DNA from: an uncultured Lachnospiraceae bacterium
GTDB taxonomy: Bacteria > Bacillota > Clostridia > Lachnospirales > Lachnospiraceae
NCBI GenBank assembly: GCA_902789735.1
Contig: CADAOZ010000004.1
Coordinates: 89,425-153,424 of the forward strand
Reading direction: 5' to 3'
Length of the DNA: 64,000 bases
The notes under the pieces are model-generated. The model worked only from the letters and a program-made list of their open reading frames with translations, searched no databases and was not told the origin of the DNA. Position numbers and translations under genes: made by a program. Shown here one piece after another: positions 62,326-64,000 of this stretch (position 1 is the first letter of the stretch; each line of letters opens with the position of its first letter).

Positions 62326-63123
62326 ATGAAAAAAGCATTGACAATCGCAGGCTCCGATTCCTGCGGAGGCGCCGGCATTCAGGCAGACATCAAAACGATG
62401 ACCATGAATGGAGTTTACGCAATGAGCGCTGTTACAGCACTTACTGCACAGAACACCACCGGCGTAACAGGCATAATGGAGGTAACTCCCGAATTTCTGG
62501 CCAAACAGATTGACGCGGTCTTTGAGGATATTTTTCCCGACGCAGTGAAAATAGGAATGGTCTCATCTTCCGCTCTCATCGAAGTGATTGCGGACCGGCT
62601 GGCACACTACAGCGCAAAGAACATCGTCGTGGATCCTGTTATGGTCGCGACGAGCGGAGCCCGTCTCATAGAAGACGCCGCAGTGGAGACACTGACCGCC
62701 AGGCTTCTGCCCCTTGCCACTGTGATTACACCCAATATCCCGGAAGCGGAGATCCTTTCCGGTATGACCATTCAGAATGAATCCGATATGGAGAAGGCTG
62801 CGCAGCTCTTATTCGAGCGTTACGGATGCGCTGTGCTTGTCAAAGGCGGCCACAGCATCAACGACGCGAATGATGTCCTTGCGGGAGCCGGAAACGAAGC
62901 TCCTGTATGGATCCGAGGAAACCGGATCAGTAATCCGAATACCCACGGGACAGGATGCACGCTTTCCAGCGCCATCGCGTCCAATCTGGCCAAGGGTTAC
63001 GATCTGACAGAATCCGTAAAACGCGCCAAAAGTTATCTGTCCGGCGCGCTGTCAGCGATGCTCGATCTCGGTAAGGGATCCGGACCGCTGATGCACAACT
63101 TCGCGATCTGTAAGGAGGTATGA
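62326..63123 (+). CDS. thiD: Hydroxymethylpyrimidine/phosphomethylpyrimidine kinase
   Basis: The 265-residue ribokinase-fold enzyme phosphorylates HMP twice to HMP-PP. Signatures are TIAGSDSCGGAGIQADIKTM at the start, VDPVMVATSGARLI, TPNIPEAEILSG, VLVKGGHS and the anion-hole NTHGTGCTLSSAIA. The ATG follows AGAGGAG. With ThiM and ThiE it completes thiamine salvage from HMP and THZ; thiC or thiazole-making genes are not in the window, so supply by salvage is inferred. Confidence 0.96.
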   Translation: MKKALTIAGSDSCGGAGIQADIKTMTMNGVYAMSAVTALTAQNTTGVTGIMEVTPEFLAKQIDAVFEDIFPDAVKIGMVSSSALIEVIADRLAHYSAKNIVVDPVMVATSGARLIEDAAVETLTARLLPLATVITPNIPEAEILSGMTIQNESDMEKAAQLLFERYGCAVLVKGGHSINDANDVLAGAGNEAPVWIRGNRISNPNTHGTGCTLSSAIASNLAKGYDLTESVKRAKSYLSGALSAMLDLGKGSGPLMHNFAICKEV

Positions 63124-63124
63124 A

Positions 63125-63832
63125 ATGGGAATGGATGTAAAACAGAAATTTGACGGATACGCGGACCAGTATGATGAATGGTTCATGAAAAATGATAAGC
63201 TTTTTACCAGCGAACTCAGGCTTTTCCTGAAGGTACTGGGAAACATTGAAGGAAAAAGACTTCTGTCTGTCGGCTGCGGCAGCGGCCTGTTCGAAAGCTA
63301 TATCGACTGCAGCAATGTCGAGGGCATCGAGCCTTCCGAAGACATGGGTAAAATCGCGGAAAAACGCGGCGTGAATGTCATTAAATACGGCATGATCGAA
63401 GACGTGGATCTTCCGGAGAACACCTATGACATCATCTACTTCAACGGCAGCTCCAGCTATATGGAAGACCTGACGCCGGTCTATAAGAAGAGCCTGCGGG
63501 CCCTCGTGGAAGGCGGAAAGCTGATCCTGCTCGATGTGCCCAAAGAAAGCGCCTTCGGTTTCATGTACCTTCTGGGCAAGAGCCTGGGCACCTATGACCA
63601 TCCCTATCTGGAAGGCACCATGCCGGAACTGCCTTATCCGCTGGCCCTGGCTTCCTCCGGCGTTTGGCATTCCACTGAAGAAAAGATCGAAGTACTTAAA
63701 AACCTCGGCATCAAAGACTTTGAATTTTATCAGACACTGGTCAAAAACCCTCTCTATACCAACGAAGAGCCGGAAGAAGTTTCGGAAGGCTACAAGAGCG
63801 GCGGATATGTCGCCATCATCGCGAAGAAATGA
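63125..63832 (+). CDS. Class I SAM-dependent methyltransferase
   Basis: The 235-residue protein has the SAM motif I as LLSVGCGSGLFE, motif II acidic GIEPSEDMG, and a later DIIYFNGSSSYMEDL, as in small-molecule methyltransferases. It is two bases after thiD with GGAGGT shared at the thiD end, so it is co-expressed with thiamine genes. Its substrate is not clear; the operon place hints at a thiamine-related or damaged-pyrimidine substrate, but this is a guess. Confidence 0.85.
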   Translation: MGMDVKQKFDGYADQYDEWFMKNDKLFTSELRLFLKVLGNIEGKRLLSVGCGSGLFESYIDCSNVEGIEPSEDMGKIAEKRGVNVIKYGMIEDVDLPENTYDIIYFNGSSSYMEDLTPVYKKSLRALVEGGKLILLDVPKESAFGFMYLLGKSLGTYDHPYLEGTMPELPYPLALASSGVWHSTEEKIEVLKNLGIKDFEFYQTLVKNPLYTNEEPEEVSEGYKSGGYVAIIAKK

Positions 63833-63843
63833 AGGAAGATCTG

Positions 63844-63945
63844 ATGAAATTTTCCGAAATACTGTACGCGGCCGCGAAAGACCTGTGGGAAGAGGCTGCG
63901 GAAATAATACCAACTTCTTGTCTATACCCAACCTTTTTATATTAA
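63844..63945 (+). pseudogene. tenA: Thiaminase II (TenA) gene broken after about 20 codons
   Basis: An ATG with GAAGGAAG begins MKFSEILYAAAKDLWEEAAE, matching the start of TenA (aminopyrimidine aminohydrolase), a common last member of thi operons. From about base 63904 the frame continues into unrelated AT-rich DNA (IIPTSCLYPTFLY, then stop) and the rest of TenA is absent. The loss would stop salvage of degraded thiamine by this enzyme, unless the gene continues beyond an inserted element. Confidence 0.72.
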
Positions 63946-64000
63946 GCTTGTAAATATAGGCCCTCGTCATAAAAAGGTTGGGATTAGATCCTGGCAATAT
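63904..64000. mobile_element. Left end of an element or rearranged DNA inserted in tenA
   Basis: Base composition changes sharply at about 63904. Within it CCCAACCTTTTTAT (63927-63940) and ATAAAAAGGTTGGG (63969-63982) form a perfect 14-bp inverted repeat around 28 bases. This looks like an insertion-sequence end or the subterminal hairpin of one, but the window stops before any transposase gene. A misassembly or contig edge would look the same. Confidence 0.45.

Overview
This 64 kb window is a chromosomal segment of a Gram-positive anaerobe in the Clostridia, most likely a Lachnospiraceae-type gut bacterium. The inference rests on strong AGGAGG ribosome sites, frequent TTG starts, lipoproteins and sortless exported proteins typical of a single-membrane cell, indolepyruvate:ferredoxin oxidoreductase, an oxygen-labile Fe-S serine dehydratase, an Amt-PII fusion, and a moderate GC content. 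No phage block, rRNA or CRISPR array is visible. The species cannot be read from the sequence.

Layout. 1-12 kb: the start of an exported FMN/FAD reductase (cut by the window edge), tRNA-Ala(CGC), a cytoplasmic alpha-amylase with a peptidase E-like protein, a CofE-like ligase, a MalY/PatB-type aminotransferase, a membrane-attached XRE regulator, a chloramphenicol acetyltransferase-like protein, and a 1082-residue TIR-membrane-beta-propeller protein. 12-19 kb: a compact minus-strand operon iorA-iorB-sstT-sdaA-paaK-like for serine uptake and deamination and ferredoxin-linked 2-oxoacid metabolism. 19-30 kb: malQ, an S66 peptidase, a CASTOR/POLLUX-like channel, a DUF4230 protein, a flavodoxin coupled to an M50-like membrane protease, deoC, a small alarmone synthetase and a two-component system. 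30-45 kb: a solute-binding lipoprotein, GH13 glucosidase and GT4 glycosyltransferase, an ADP-ribosylglycohydrolase, a Ser/Thr kinase with an extracellular C-type lectin domain, an NSS transporter, an M29 aminopeptidase, small genes and a GH1 6-phospho-beta-glucosidase. 45-58 kb: a lipoprotein version of prephenate dehydratase, a D-2-hydroxyacid dehydrogenase, an AEC carrier, Amt-PII behind an ANTAR-type leader, an NPCBM-like secreted protein, an RNA-repair pair (T4 Rnl1-like ligase plus PNK-HD), and a LysR/D-amino acid transaminase pair. 58-64 kb: an Asp-rich lipoprotein, then a TPP-riboswitch-controlled thiM-thiE-thiD-methyltransferase operon whose next gene, tenA, is broken after about 20 codons by foreign-looking AT-rich DNA at the window end.

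How the genes work together. Several glucan enzymes (amylase, MalQ, GH13 glucosidase) act on cytoplasmic alpha-glucans. Serine import (SstT) feeds SdaA and gives pyruvate. The thiamine genes salvage hydroxyethylthiazole and HMP under TPP control. Two unrelated signalling proteins (TIR and kinase) share one plan: a cytoplasmic enzyme, one membrane helix and an outside sensor.

Unusual signals. The best candidates for something new are the kinase-lectin receptor with EPN and WND sugar motifs, the exported prephenate dehydratase, the RNA ligase/PNK-HD cassette, and the TIR-propeller protein. A dispersed palindromic repeat family (ends TGAACCGG/CCGGTTCA) occurs in four clusters between 41.9 and 54.2 kb. 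The window also has a striking number of short tandem duplications of 14-27 bp in gaps and gene ends; some copy a stop codon and one sits in frame in iorB.
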